Assembly: GCF_004193775.1 (NCBI RefSeq)
Contig: NC_041010.1
Coordinates: forward strand, 39,235,562 to 39,299,561
DNA length: 64,000 nt
Reading direction: 5' to 3'
DNA from: Glycine soja
Lineage: Eukaryota > Streptophyta > Magnoliopsida > Fabales > Fabaceae
Position 1 is the stretch's first letter. The number at the start of each line of letters is the position of its first letter. A model generated the notes under the pieces. The model did not search any database, was not told where the DNA came from, and was given only the letters and a program-made list of their open reading frames with translations. Made by a program: the position numbers and the translations under genes. This document shows, one piece after another, positions 22,252 to 34,043 of this stretch.

Positions 22252-23772
22252 CTAGCTTCCCTGGTTTTTGGTTGTTGTAGGTCCTTTGGGTAAAGGGGAC
22301 CTCGGTTTGTCGGTAGCGACAGGAACCGTGTCTTCGTTGGGGGAGGCTTTCCTCCCCCGGCACGAGATCGACTGCACATGAGCCGCGTTCAGAGGGTTGC
22401 CGCCGAGGTCGTCGGAGTGGTTTGCTTCCGGTGGGTCTGTTGCTCTTCCGATGGGTATACCGATGCCTATGCGGGGAACACCATCGCTGTCTACGATAGC
22501 TTCTGGGTCATCATGTGGGTTGTTTGGTTGATGCCGGATCTCGTACCGGGGCGAGTATGGAGATATCATTGACTCTCCGTCGATACCATCGAAATCAAGC
22601 TCTTCCAATGAGTATGACGGTCTTCGACCCGAGAAATTGCGCCTCCCGTCGTTGCTCGCCCCCTCCTCGACAATAACCACTTGATGAAGCTCCTTGCCTA
22701 TGGTAACTGAAACAGTGTGATGGAAGAACGGTTTCCACGGGGTCCTGATGAGGATTCTGGCCCTATCCATCCTCCTTATCTCTTCAACATCGTCGTCAAC
22801 CTCAACAAGCTCTCCAATGGCCACCACAATTTTACGAATGTTCCCTAAGTCCCATGCTTCAATGGGGATACCCCAACATTGGGCCCACACAAGTCTATGA
22901 CCCAGTCTCATCGTCGGGTTCCACCTTTCTAGTGAGTGGAATGGAGATGTGCCATGCTGAGTCTTTTCGGCGATGATATGCTCTGCTTTGTTGTCCGCCA
23001 ACCCAAGAAGGAGTACCATGTTGTCGCCGAGATATTTCGGCACGACGTTCACACCTAACTCCCAAGGTATGTCATCCTCTATCCTTTCCAGAGCCCGCAA
23101 TTTCTTAAACCTGCCCACCCATGCATCTGTGAACCATTTCTTTTCCCCCACTGCCACTTGAAGGTGTACTGAGGAGTGGGTGTCAACGTATCTCAGTTGT
23201 GGGAGTTTGGGGTGCTTCATCTTACCGTCATCCATTTGGATAGTGGAGACCACCTTGGCATATAACTTCTGTGGATTCCTATGTTGTACTGCTCTGTGTC
23301 GCCCAGCCTCAACTTCCTTGCTATGGCCTTCCTTCAGGACACCAAGTTTGGAGATACACTCCTTGACCCTCGCCTTTCCTCTCCCGTATTTTGGAATATT
23401 AACATACATCTTGAGTCCGTCTAAGATGATGTTGTCAAGCTGTTTTTCTAGTCTGTATTTGTCCAGTACCCCTTTGAACCTAACAAAACCATATCTTGTA
23501 CCTCCTTTGTTCCTGTGTTTGTGGATGAAAATCTCCCTCACGTCCCCCCATTTCTTGAACTGAGCCCAAAGATCCTCTTCAATTATGTGTTCGTGGAAGC
23601 GTGTGAAGTAAAACGTTGTGATGTCATCCTTATCCCTCCAGTTATGGTGGTGATACCTCTGAAATTGACCAAGCTTGTTGTTGTCGTAGTTCGTTTTGGG
23701 ATCCCACTCTCGATCTCTCCCTTTCCCTCTGTTTTCCTCTCCCTCTGACCACTGTTGTCCACTCGCTCTCAT
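22252..23772 (-). CDS. L1 ORF1 RNA-binding protein (RRM plus DUF4283-like)
   Basis: ATG at 23772 (ATGAGAGCGAGTGGACAACA) gives about 506 residues without a stop. Residues ~45-125 look like an RRM (TTFYFTRFHEHIIEEDLWAQ, YGFVRFKGV). Residues ~250-350 resemble the DUF4283 region found in plant L1 ORF1 (NPTMRLGHRLVWAQCWGIPI, RARILIRTPWKPFFHHTVSV). Family knowledge: L1 ORF1 binds the element RNA and packages it for retrotransposition. After the stop at 22252 the ORF1 tail seems to continue in another frame down to about 21940 (MEQEGKGKGSETTINNGE), so ORF1 may be truncated by a frameshift. It is the best preserved frame of the element. Confidence 0.75.
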   Translation of the reverse strand: MRASGQQWSEGEENRGKGRDREWDPKTNYDNNKLGQFQRYHHHNWRDKDDITTFYFTRFHEHIIEEDLWAQFKKWGDVREIFIHKHRNKGGTRYGFVRFKGVLDKYRLEKQLDNIILDGLKMYVNIPKYGRGKARVKECISKLGVLKEGHSKEVEAGRHRAVQHRNPQKLYAKVVSTIQMDDGKMKHPKLPQLRYVDTHSSVHLQVAVGEKKWFTDAWVGRFKKLRALERIEDDIPWELGVNVVPKYLGDNMVLLLGLADNKAEHIIAEKTQHGTSPFHSLERWNPTMRLGHRLVWAQCWGIPIEAWDLGNIRKIVVAIGELVEVDDDVEEIRRMDRARILIRTPWKPFFHHTVSVTIGKELHQVVIVEEGASNDGRRNFSGRRPSYSLEELDFDGIDGESMISPYSPRYEIRHQPNNPHDDPEAIVDSDGVPRIGIGIPIGRATDPPEANHSDDLGGNPLNAAHVQSISCRGRKASPNEDTVPVATDKPRSPLPKGPTTTKNQGS

Positions 23773-24088
23773 TCTCTCTCTCACACTCTCTCATTCTCTC
23801 TTTTTGCTAAATTATGAAGTGTAGTCAACTATTTTGGGTTGCTTTTTCTTCTTTAGTACGTATCAAGCTTGGAGAATGGTTCCCAGTATTTGACTGGTGA
23901 TTAGATTTAAAACATAAGAAAATAGATCAACAAAGAGGAAAGTAGAAACCTTTAAAGGTGTTGTTATAGACCCTAGCAAACAGGGTAAAGAAAAAAGAGG
24001 CTAAGCACACAATTGGAGAGATTTTCATACGAGTTGCAGATATATAGGAAATAAGTTCGTCAGATGTTATATAATGTCCCTTGTCTAC

Positions 24089-27000
24089 CTGTGTGCAACA
24101 TTGAAAGACACAAATGACTGAAAATGAAACCTCAGCCTGCCTTGTTCATCTTGTGTTTTTGCACCATGCCTTGCATCTACACCTCTACCCTTCCGAAGAG
24201 TTATGACAATTATTGGACTCCCCATTGATGAGAATGTAGGAGGAATAACCTGAATGTCTTCAATATCTTCCCAAAGAAAAAAGAATTTTGTCTTATTTCC
24301 AAACAAATTTGCATGAAATCCAATTATTCTTGCTGATAGAAATAGGCGGCCCTGCAGACAAATATTCACAATATGATGAGATGATACTAAAAGAAGCAAG
24401 TACCAGTAAATACCAAAGTAGAATAATTGACCATGAATTTCAATATCACATAACAGAATAACCACACCTGCAGGGGCATTTTTCTTTTCAAATGACAGGT
24501 GAAATCGTTGATGAGAAATTCCTCAGGTGGAAGCCCAAACAGTTTCTGAAATGCTGAATTTGCTTGAGGAGACCGCAAATTAATCTACAATTTTTTAAAA
24601 CAAAAGAATGAGTCAGAAAGAAGGGTGACAAAACAGGAGTACACCAAAGAGAACATAAGTATTTTAATACCTTCTTCCTGACTTCTTTCTCCATTCTACT
24701 TAAATAGTCCTTTGCAACATTACCACCTCTAGTGTTGTCCAAGAAAATTCTTAGGTGCAGCTTAGACTGACATGCCAATGCCAACTTTCCTTCAAGGGGA
24801 ACCCATATATCAGCAAGATCTGCTATATTTGCTTTTAGAAAATTAATTTCAGCATGTCCTAGAGATGCAGCTTTTCATCAAAAGGTCCATCAAAATCATA
24901 AACTACCACATCCAGCACAGAAGGAGGATCATCCATTGCATCAAACTCAAATATTTCTGCAAAGATAGATATTGTTCTTAAACAAAATATATATATATAT
25001 ATATATATAATACAGATCATGTGTTGATTAGATCACCGGTTTCAGAGGTTTGATCCAAGTTGTAAAACAGAAAATAATAAATGATGACATGACACTCACC
25101 ATTCCATGTAAGATTAGATTTCTGGAACTTGATTGAACTAGTTCTTGTTTTTCCATTGCACGTAAACACCACATAGGGATCAGACAACCCACTAGAATCA
25201 ACAGAAGCTAAACTGCTTCCTTCAATTAAGGCAACAGTTAGCAACCACCCATCTCCTTGTGCTTTGATTCCATGATCACTACCTAATATTGGAATACCAA
25301 AAAGGTCAATATAATTAAAAGCATGGGCATTAAAATAAGTTAATGGGCACTAAACAATCAAAAGACAAGAGTGACAAACTCATAGTCACTTCATTAAAAG
25401 CAACACTAAGTCAGGGAGAAAAAGGAAAGCCAAATTCATTAAGTGTGAAGTAACTGAACACTCTTGAGATTACCCTTTTGTGCTCTGGCCTTTATGAAGC
25501 GTGAGATTATACCCAGCATGCATTCACCTTGAAGAACCAAAACTGCACAGACAACAAATTCACCAATTGAATCTGGCAAGTCAAGCCCACCAAACTCAAG
25601 CCCTTGAATTGTGCTTGGTGCAGCCAACCAAATGTGAACAAGCACATACAACCCCATGAAAACTGTTGCAAATACTGTGAAGTTACCAAAATACTGCACT
25701 GCAAGCCTCCAATCTGATTCAGGTTCTGCATGTAATGACGCTAAAGCTTGTTCCTTATTGGAACTAAGGTCCTTCAGATCAGCAGGTTTAATAGTCTGAG
25801 ATAACAAAGTGGCATACAGATCAGCAGGTTTACTAGGAGCCTTGACGTAAGTAACTAATCTTTTGAAGATTTTCCCATCATTCTCAAACTTCCAAGGTCC
25901 TATTTCGAGTTCTGTATTGCTCTGTACTTCAGCCAATGACTTGAGAAAATTTGAATCTGATGAAAATAGTAGCTCGTTCAAGTCTTCTGGTGCAATGACA
26001 TATTGTTGATCAATAAACACCCCTGCTGGTAAATTGCTAGGAATTTCACTGCCTTGATCTGCAGACTGAAGTTTTCTCATAGCTTCTTCAAAAGTCTCAT
26101 TAGAGGACTGATCCTCAGCCTTCATCTCACTAACTTCTACTTTACTAATTTCAGATTGGTACAAGTCAATGCTTCTACGGGATGCAGTTGAAGACATATC
26201 AGAGCTCTTACTAAAGATTTGAGCAATTCTTCCAGTTATTGTTTTTTGTGTACTGGATTTTTCATCCTTAGCAGATGTAATTTCTTCCCTGACAGGAGAA
26301 GATGAGTTTGAAGGGCTTGTGGAAGATCTTGATGGCAATTCTGTCATTCTTGGATGTAATAATAGATCTCCACTATCATTTGACTCCATGGTTGCATTAT
26401 TTTGTAAAAAATATATGCTCAAACGAATCTCACCTGCCAAGAAAAGGAAAATAATGCCAGCATTTAAGTTCAAGATAACACCAAAACCATGATTCACATA
26501 TTCATGTTCACAGTCAGTGACCACATTATTTTCCTGAGGGTGTTAAGGCGAATGACCCTTTGAGATGCATGATTCATATTCCATAATCTCAAATTAGACA
26601 CCATGCAATTTACATCATGTTATCAGCCAGAATTTAAGCTCAAAACCAATACAGCAACTGTACGACTTTGACTTGATAAAATGATATTAAAAACCCTCAT
26701 TTCATCTTAGAAGGATTTTAGAAACATCAATTTGATTCTTGAATATCAATTTGGTCCTCCAATGATACTTTTTTTTTAAGAAAAAAAATAGTCTAAAATT
26801 AGCAGTTCACTAGCAAGTAGCAACAAATTAATGTCAAGAAATGACCAAACATCATTTGAGGAGCAATTTAATGCCACTATAAAATAACCAAACAACAAAA
26901 CTACTAATTGAGAGAGAGAGAGAGAGAACAAACATGGCCACTCAAATGTTAGGTAAGCAGCAAACTATTGGATAAGGTAGAGGAAAGTACAGTTCAGCAG

Positions 27001-27362
27001 CGTAACACACCAGATTCCTTGTTCTTGGACTTCTTGCTTTTGGGTTGCAAAGAATACCAAGCAGTGCCAAGGGACTTGATCTCCTCCTCAAAAACAATTG
27101 AAATTGGCACTTTAAGCTGACCCACAAAGTCATCATTGAAGAACTTATCTTCATCCATAACAGATATAACCAACTCTTCATTAAGATCATCCACCCTAAA
27201 GCTAAACTCCTCATCCCACTTTGGATTCAAACACTTCTTGATCACTTTGGTCCTGAACCTGTGCTTCCCCAATTGTAGCCTCACGTACGGATCACTCAAC
27301 CCATTAGGATCCGTCGGTGGCAAGTTCTTTGCCTCAATCACAAGAACCACAAGCTTCCTTAT
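24089..27362 (-). pseudogene. C2-GRAM domain protein gene relic (At1g03370-type)
   Basis: Exons on -: 27011-27362, 25474-26433, 25100-25282, 24671-24956, 24468-24584 and 24089-24351. The first exon encodes a C2 domain (DPNGLSDPYVRLQLGKHRFR, NPKWDEEFSFRVDDL, VMDEDKFFNDDFVG). The second encodes a Ser-rich linker, the start of a VASt-type lipid-transfer domain (DQQYVIAPEDLNELLFSSDS) and a hydrophobic segment (VFATVFMGLYVLVHIWLAA). The third encodes a second C2 (DSSGLSDPYVVFTCNGKTR). The last two encode a GRAM domain (LFGLPPEEFLINDFTCHLKR, FFLWEDIEDIQVIPP). Lesions: the expected start codon position is ATA (27360-27362) with no upstream in-frame ATG, most of the VASt domain is missing, and a 2-nt insertion near 24875 in the second C2 gives an immediate stop. 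The exons after the GRAM domain are not found; L1 and copia insertions lie there. Family knowledge: C2 domains bind membranes through calcium and phospholipid; VASt/GRAM proteins move lipids at membrane contacts. Confidence 0.85.
24987..25009. repeat. (TA)n microsatellite
   Basis: Short TA run in an intron of the C2-GRAM relic. Confidence 0.9.
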
Positions 27363-29332
27363 CACGTAATCAAACTCAAATGGAACCAGAACCAGAATCT
27401 TGAGGTAAAAAAAAGTCTACTTTTTTAACCACGCTGAAAAGTATAGAGCACCCCAGAAAGATCTTCCAAAAGGGTAATGCTGTTTATGACTAGGATGTAG
27501 AAAGAATCAACTGAAAGTTGAAAACTATGAATCAAATTGTTCAACACAACTCAAATTCCTCAACCAACAGAAGAAAAACTAAGCCATAGATCAGACAGAA
27601 ACTTATAAAGAAACAAAAAGAAAATCTTGGGTTGTGCCAAAAGAATTTATTTGGAAACTGCTGATCTATGTGGGAATTAATTCATAAGTAAATTCGCGTG
27701 GCGAATAAACCGTGAACAGTTGAAACAGTTGAGAAAGAAGCAGAAAAATTTGTCAATGGCCAAGGCACTATAAGGGAAAAAGAAGAAGAAAAAAAACGTA
27801 GATTCTGAGAGCGGATAATCCGGGAGATATTGATGGAATGAATGAATGATTGAAAATGGAAAAGAAATAGGAATTTTATTATTTAATAAAAGGATATGAA
27901 ATTGTGAAAAGAGGCAGATGAAAGAACATGATATCAAGTTTGTAAGTCGTTATACTTTTCTCTTATATTAAATTGACCCATTTTGTTCAACTGTTTGCCA
28001 CGGCGCGTATGACGTTGGATCTTCTTCCATAGTATCTATCTACATTAATCATGTCATACGCCTCCAATCACCCGTGTACTAATTTTTACATGCCATGATA
28101 TTTAGACATAATATACTAACATTCTATTGATCCTTTTCTAAAATTTTTTTTATCACATTATATTATTAGATATTTTCTCTCATCTTTTCTTATATCCAGG
28201 TGTTTACACTCCAATATATCATAAAATATATTTTTTCTCATATAAGAGATGATATTGTTGTAGATTTCTTTTACGGTGTAGGGACAGATCCACACCCAGA
28301 TAAGGAGGGAGATCAATCACAAATATAAAATTTATCTAACAATTATATGTCATCAATTTTTGTATAAAATATTTATAATGTGATGTTCCAATATGTTAAA
28401 TTACATTAATGATTTATCAAAACACATAATATTTTTCTTATATGTTATGAAATAATCAATAATTGAGCTTATAGTAATTTTTAACAATTTTTTCTTCTTT
28501 TGCAATATATACTAACAAATAATCAATAAAAAATTTATCTTTTATCTTATTACGAAGTTATCTTGTTATTAAAGCATTAAATATAAAATGAAAATTGAAA
28601 ATAACTTTCTTTCGTGTGTGATGCGGTATTTTTCAACTTTTGTCTCTGGTCAATGTCGTACCTGGTGACTACTATTGTGCATTTTCATAATTTTGTTTAT
28701 GAGATTTGAAAATTCAGAGCTTCATCAATTACAAGAAAATAGAATTTAATAATTAGATATTAACAAAATCAAAAAATAATAATATGCAATAATTAAAATC
28801 TGATTAAATATAATATTTAGATACAATTTTTTAAAATAAATACAATTGCCATTGATTTTATAATTTAAAAAATTTAGGAGATAAAAGTTGATTATATAAT
28901 AACTTAAAATTTGATAAAATATAATATTGAGATAAGATTTCTTAAAAAAATCAAGATTGAAACAAAAGTTAAGAAATTGAAACAAGCTGGACAATAAAAA
29001 TTTAATAGAATATAATATTCAGTTTCAAATTAGATTTCTTTTTGTAACAAAAAAAAATCAGATTTATTAAAAAAAACAGATTTCTTTAAAATAAATAATA
29101 ATTTGCTTATCATTTTTTTAATTTGAAAAACATTTATCTGTGTCTCTAGGTATGCAAGGGTTATATAATAATCTATAAGGGATAAACTCGACATATCTTA
29201 TTTTCTTAATTTCCAGGGACAAAAATTGATTAGATGTGATGGGATACAGGAAAAGTTGATAAGGTGCAATAGGATATCTTTATATAAAAATTGTTAAGTG
29301 GTTCATTAATCGCTGAGCATATAAGCTGGGGA
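27363..29332. other. Upstream region of the C2-GRAM relic and AT-rich spacer
   Basis: 27363-27940 is presumably the former 5' UTR and promoter of the C2-GRAM gene; no intact start was found there. 28000-29332 is AT-rich spacer without a supported gene. Confidence 0.55.
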
Positions 29333-29429
29333 GTGTTGCTAGGTGCACCCAACATTATTGTTGGTGCACCCAGTACTTATTGTGAAAAGTCACAAATGCC
29401 CTTATTATTTTAAAAAAAAAAAGTTGTGC

Positions 29430-29700
29430 ACCCAGGAGCCTCTTTTCCTTCTTTCTTCTTTCTTTCCCGCGAGCCAGCATTTCCGCGAGCCTCTTCTTCT
29501 TCTTTCTTTTCTGCGAGCCTCTTCTCCTTCTTTCTTCTGCCGAGGGCCCTTTCTTCCTCCTTCCTCATTCTTTCGCGAGTCGTTCTCCGGCGCAAGGTGG
29601 TTGTGCTTCTCCAGCGCGAGCTACTGCTTCTCCCTTCTTCGAGTGCGCTTCTTCCATTCTTCCACGAGGTTCTGCTCTTCTGTTCTTCATCGAGGTAAGG
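29430..29700 (+). promoter_or_regulatory. Pyrimidine-rich leader region of PMD element copy 2
   Basis: CTTCTTCTTTC-rich sequence with repeated GCGAGCCTCTTCT motifs. It ends at CATCGAG|GTAAGG (29695), which resembles an exon-donor junction, so this could be a 5' UTR exon. It is positionally equivalent to 15001-15378 of copy 1. The assignment is inference. Confidence 0.4.
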
Positions 29701-29785
29701 TCTATTGTCCCTTTTCTTGTTTGTTATTGCTTCCATTGTTGCTTTCAGTGTTGTCGGCCATGGCGTAAACGGAAAGTTGTTGTGA

Positions 29786-30036
29786 ATAATTTACGGATCA
29801 AGTGATCCATAAACTATTTGTTAGTAGTTTACGAATCACTTGATCCGTAAGCATCTTCCGAATCAACTTGATCCAGAATATGCTTACGGATTAAGTGATC
29901 CATAAAGTATGTTGAGTAACTTACGGATCAAGTGATCTGTAAGCAGCTTCCGAATCAACATGATCCAGAACATGCTTACGGATCAGCTGATCCGTAAGTT
30001 ACTCAACATACTTTACGGATCAGGTGATCCGTAAAA
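29786..30036. repeat. Subterminal palindrome array, 5' end of PMD element copy 2
   Basis: About seven units of ACGGATCAAGTGATCCGT or variants. They alternate between a 14-bp core (GGATCA-NN-TGATCC) and a 15-bp core (CGAATCAACTTGATCCAG). Spacers AAGTATGTTGAGTAACTT and its inverse recur from copy 1. Confidence 0.88.
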
Positions 30037-31139
30037 GTCACAGCTTCATTTTAATTAGGAATTTTGGTGTTTTTATTTACATATCCATGTGAAAAATTGC
30101 CTGTTTCTGTTCATTCAAGGTTAATTTAATTCCCTCAACTATTTAGGAGTTTTTATTTAGGTCCCTAAACTAAACAAATAGTAATTGTGTCCTTGATCTT
30201 GTAAAATATTTGTAATTGAGCTCTTAAGATTTTTAAAGCCACCACAAATTGTCATTTTCTGACAATTTCATGCTATTATAAGGCTTCAAAATAGAAAAGC
30301 ATATTTTAAACAAAAATGTGGCTGCTCCCAAGTAAGGCCCGTACCCAAGTGCCAAAGATATGCTTTTTTTATAGTTCAATTAAGATTAATACAAAAATTA
30401 AGAGCATGAAACAATTAAAAATATTATGTCAGTAAAAGCTGAAAATAAAAGATATACAAGAATTATGTCACAAAAAAAAACAAAAAATAAAAGATGTTTA
30501 GAATATATACCAGGCTGTTCAGAAAACAAAGATACTTGCATCCTACTAAACATGAGCTCACATTTGGTATTTTGAAAGGCATACAAAACACAACAACCAA
30601 CTTTTACTCGACTTTTAAACCTGAAATAGAATATATAACACCAGCAATAATGTCAGAAGAACAACAAAGCATTTAACAAAATCCACCTTCGATATAGAGA
30701 TACATTAGATGAAATTTACACTTCCATAAGCTAATCAAATTGAGTTAACAATGAAGCACTTAATCTATATAGCATGGCCAATCAGATTGAGTATATTCAG
30801 AAAAGCCAGAAAACTAAAGAAATATGAAAAGCTACCCAAAACAAATGAGAGGGAGCTCTGATAGTATATCCACAAAAACAATATATGTTTTACATCTTTT
30901 TATTACAATTTCTTTTTAGTTTAAGACAATTAAAAATTTCCATATAGTCTAAGGGAGCTACTTATTAACATAACCAATTTTCAAACTATGAAACCAAAAG
31001 GTAAGAAGCCTTATATACTTTGTCATATCGTTGCTCCTTCCTAAGATTGGCTACCACCAAAGAGGAGTGAACTTCCAAGCACTAATAGAAGGTTTGAGAG
31101 AATGGATCCCAGCAGAGAGAACTTTACATCAACAAATTT

Positions 31140-31290
31140 GTCATCCCACAAACTCTGTCTGATTTGGTTCACTCAAATTATCTTCATCATCATCAATATG
31201 AACATCAAACTTTACATATTTATCACTCCCATGTCTAGAACAATTCTTTGGTACTTGCTTATTCATGAAGGCTTCTCATGAACAATTCTT
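31140..31290 (-). pseudogene. Possible captured fragment resembling a polyphenol-oxidase KFDV segment
   Basis: On - there is an open stretch of about 45 codons ending in TGA. It includes NKQVPKNCSRHGSDKYVKFD followed by VHIDDDEDNLSEPNQTEF. The KFDV core, the acidic stretch and the following TEF resemble the C-terminal KFDV domain of plant polyphenol oxidases. A 34-bp direct repeat (CAATTCTTTGGTACTTGC, twice near 31240-31300) borders it. It occupies the part of copy 2 where copy 1 has PMD exon 1. The identity is tentative. Confidence 0.3.
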
Positions 31291-31502
31291 TGGTACTTGC
31301 TAGCTTATACAAAACTTGTCATGAACCACAAGTGTACATGAAGGCTAGATTATACGAAACTTGTTGATGAGAAGGCCTATCATCATTAGGGTCAAGTTTA
31401 TTGTAGTTCAGATTACTTGTAAATTATACTTTATGATTGAAATTAGTTTTTCTTTAAATGATGATTTTAACGAATTTTGTGTTCCTTTATACTTCAATTC
31501 AG

Positions 31503-33097
31503 GAGCGTCCTGAGTTGAAGTTATCCTCTCATGGGAGGAAGGTCCATAGTTTAGGCAGGCCTGTCCCTACCATTGAGGGACTTGTTGCTGGTCCAGGACT
31601 AAGTCCTCTGATCGCGTGTTCGGTAGACACCGACAATCGGGGACTTTTGTCCGTGTTTGTGGAGCGGTGACACCGGGAGACGTCTAGTTTCCATCTCCTA
31701 GTGGGAGAGCTCACCATCACGCTGGACGACGTCTCCTCGCTTCTCCATCTTCCCGTGGCTGGCGACTTACACGCCTTTGAGCCCTTGCACGTGGACGATG
31801 ACGTTCAGATGCTGGTGGACTTATTGATGGTCTCTGCAGAGTCTGTCAGGGCTGAGACAGCCCAGTGTCGTGGACCGTACATACGCCTGCAATGGGTACG
31901 TGATATATATGAGCGCCGATGCCAGGCAGGTCATTGGATAGCTGCGGCTCGCGCATATCTTTTTCATCTTCTGGGTTGCACTCTATTTGTTAACAAGAGT
32001 GCAACCAATGTACATGTTGTCTACTTAGAGGCCTTTCGTGACCTCAGTATGACGGAGAGGTACGCCTGGGGAGTGGTTGCTTTGGTGCAATGTACGACCA
32101 GCTGAACGATGCATCTATGAGCCACAGCCGACAACTTGGCGGTTACATCACACTACTGCAGGTAACAAATATGTTTTTCATTCGTTCAGCCTCAACAATG
32201 TTCAACTTTAAATTTTGTTACACTTTCATTATTAATGTTTATAATTTTGATGTTACATCAGTCGCGGACTCCACTGCTGATCAGGAGTACGACGAGGATT
32301 CTCCGCATGCGCGTAGGTGGATTGCAACGAAGAAGACTGTGAAGAGCATTTGTACGCCGGCGTACATGGAGCACTTGGACCGACTCCGGATTCTGGATGT
32401 CTGTTGGATCCCGTATGGAGAGTATCGATCGGTCCGGGACTTCCACGTCAGATCATGCTATTCTGGTCTCTTGCGGTGGGGGCCTATTGCTGTTTATTAC
32501 CAACCAGAGAGGGTCATGCGGCAGTTTGGATACACGCAGACCATTCCTGCTCCTCCTATCGATTCATGGGTGTCGTATGATGATATACACGATAGGTGGA
32601 TGCACTACTCGGATCATATCGTTCCTGTAGGTGAGGTGTGTGTTGTGCTAGTGACTACATGGACTGGTTCTTCCACATCTCGCATCCTTTCATGACACCA
32701 GGCCACACATCAGATCCTCTGCCTCATGGTCACGCCCCACAGTCCCGAGTCATCCCTCAGGCCCCGCAGACGGATATCTCTCACGTGCTGAAGCCAGGAG
32801 CATCATCGACATCTGTGGAGGAGCCTAAACATGCAGTGGTAAGTAATACTAATAATTTACGTCATTTACCTCAATATTTGCATAATAATTTGTGTAATCA
32901 GTTTGTTTTGTATGTAACAGGAAATTTATGATGACATTGTTGAGAGGTTGGAGCGCCATCTGAGTCAAGGGGCGGTCACGCCAGACTCATCGACACATGA
33001 GGTGATCGAAGAACGCCTCAGGTTGGCTAAGAGTGTGACACAGGATCATCTAGTATATGTTAGGTCTAGACGCAGGCGGCGCACGAATCAGGCATAG
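31503..33097 (+). pseudogene. PMD protein gene, element copy 2, disrupted and lacking exon 1
   Basis: Exon equivalents: 31503-32161, 32262-32838 and 32921-33097 (TAG). The PMD core is clear (GLSPLIACSVDTDNRGLLSV, ITLDDVSSLLHLPVAGDLHA, AARAYLFHLLGCTLFVNKSA, DRWMHYSDHIVPVGEVCVV). Compared base by base with copy 1, lesions are: TGG to TGA at 31668-31670, a 1-bp deletion near 32087, loss of about 27 bp at the start of exon 3 (near 32260), and a 13-bp deletion near 32651. The N-terminal exon present in copy 1 is missing; unrelated sequence begins just upstream of about 31400. The exon-3 donor (GTAAGT at 32839) is intact here, unlike copy 1. No functional protein is expected. Confidence 0.87.
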
Positions 33098-34043
33098 TTT
33101 ATTTACATATTTTATATTGATATTCCATGTATATACAGATATTGTACATGAACCCATTTCATGAGTATTGTTGGTTTTATTTATTTTCATTAGTAATGTT
33201 AGTTTTATTTATTTCCATTGATTGTGTATTCCATTTGTGTCTATATACACGCGTGTTATTAAAATGGTCTATTTAACTTAGTTATAGTATATGTAAATTA
33301 TTATAAATGGTCTAGTTAACTTAGTTTACCAACTAATAAAAAATAATTTTAAATATAACTTTAAATATAATTGAAATAAAGAAGTTGAAAAGGGTGTAGA
33401 AAAAAATAAATTAAACAAAAAATGGACATCATGAGTAGAGGTCATACAAAAAAATAAATTAATATTTTCGTAGAAAAGAAATTAAACAAAAAATGGACAT
33501 CATTCGTTATCTAAGATCCTTATTTAATATAACGTACTAATATTTTTAAATTCTCTTATAATTACTATTTTTCCTCTTATACTAATGATCATGTAAAAAA
33601 ATGTATTATAAATAGTTAGTATTTTAATTTTTAATATAATACTAATTATTTTTTTATGTTCTTTATAATATTAATGATATGATTAATTATAAAAGTAAAA
33701 AATAAATTAATGATGATAATATTAATTTTATAAAATTATTATTATCTTTTATGTATTTATTGATTTTTATTAATATGTATAAAATAACCTTAAACAATAA
33801 TTATAATGGGGCTGAGTAAATATTTTAATATCATCTTCTAAACAAATTTATCCTAAAAAAATATATTAAAAAATTAATTATTTATAATAAATCAATATTT
33901 ATAAATATATTATAATTAATAAAATAAATAAATATATTTAATTATATTATAATTAATGAAATAAATATCTTTAAATGTATAAATTATATTATAAAATAAA
34001 TATCTTTAAATATATTGTATAATTAATAAATTATTATTTTTTC

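Larger units (their letters stand above)
17641..23915 (-). mobile_element. Near-full-length L1-type LINE with 17-bp target-site duplication
   Basis: Perfect copies of GATTAGATTTAAAACAT lie at 17641-17657 and 23899-23915. Between them is a 6.2-kb minus-strand element ending in a poly(A) tail, visible on + as T10 at 17658-17667. It holds ORF1 (22252-23772), endonuclease, RT and a zf-RVT-like C-terminus in the standard plant L1 order. The target is the region just 3' of the C2-GRAM relic. Confidence 0.93.

Noticed and set aside
22378..23748. Plus-strand open frames opposite the L1 ORF1
   Set aside because: Antisense shadows of ORF1.
28746..28994. Minus-strand hydrophobic open frame
   Set aside because: AT-rich spacer giving Phe/Leu/Ile-rich translation; no ATG-led gene structure.
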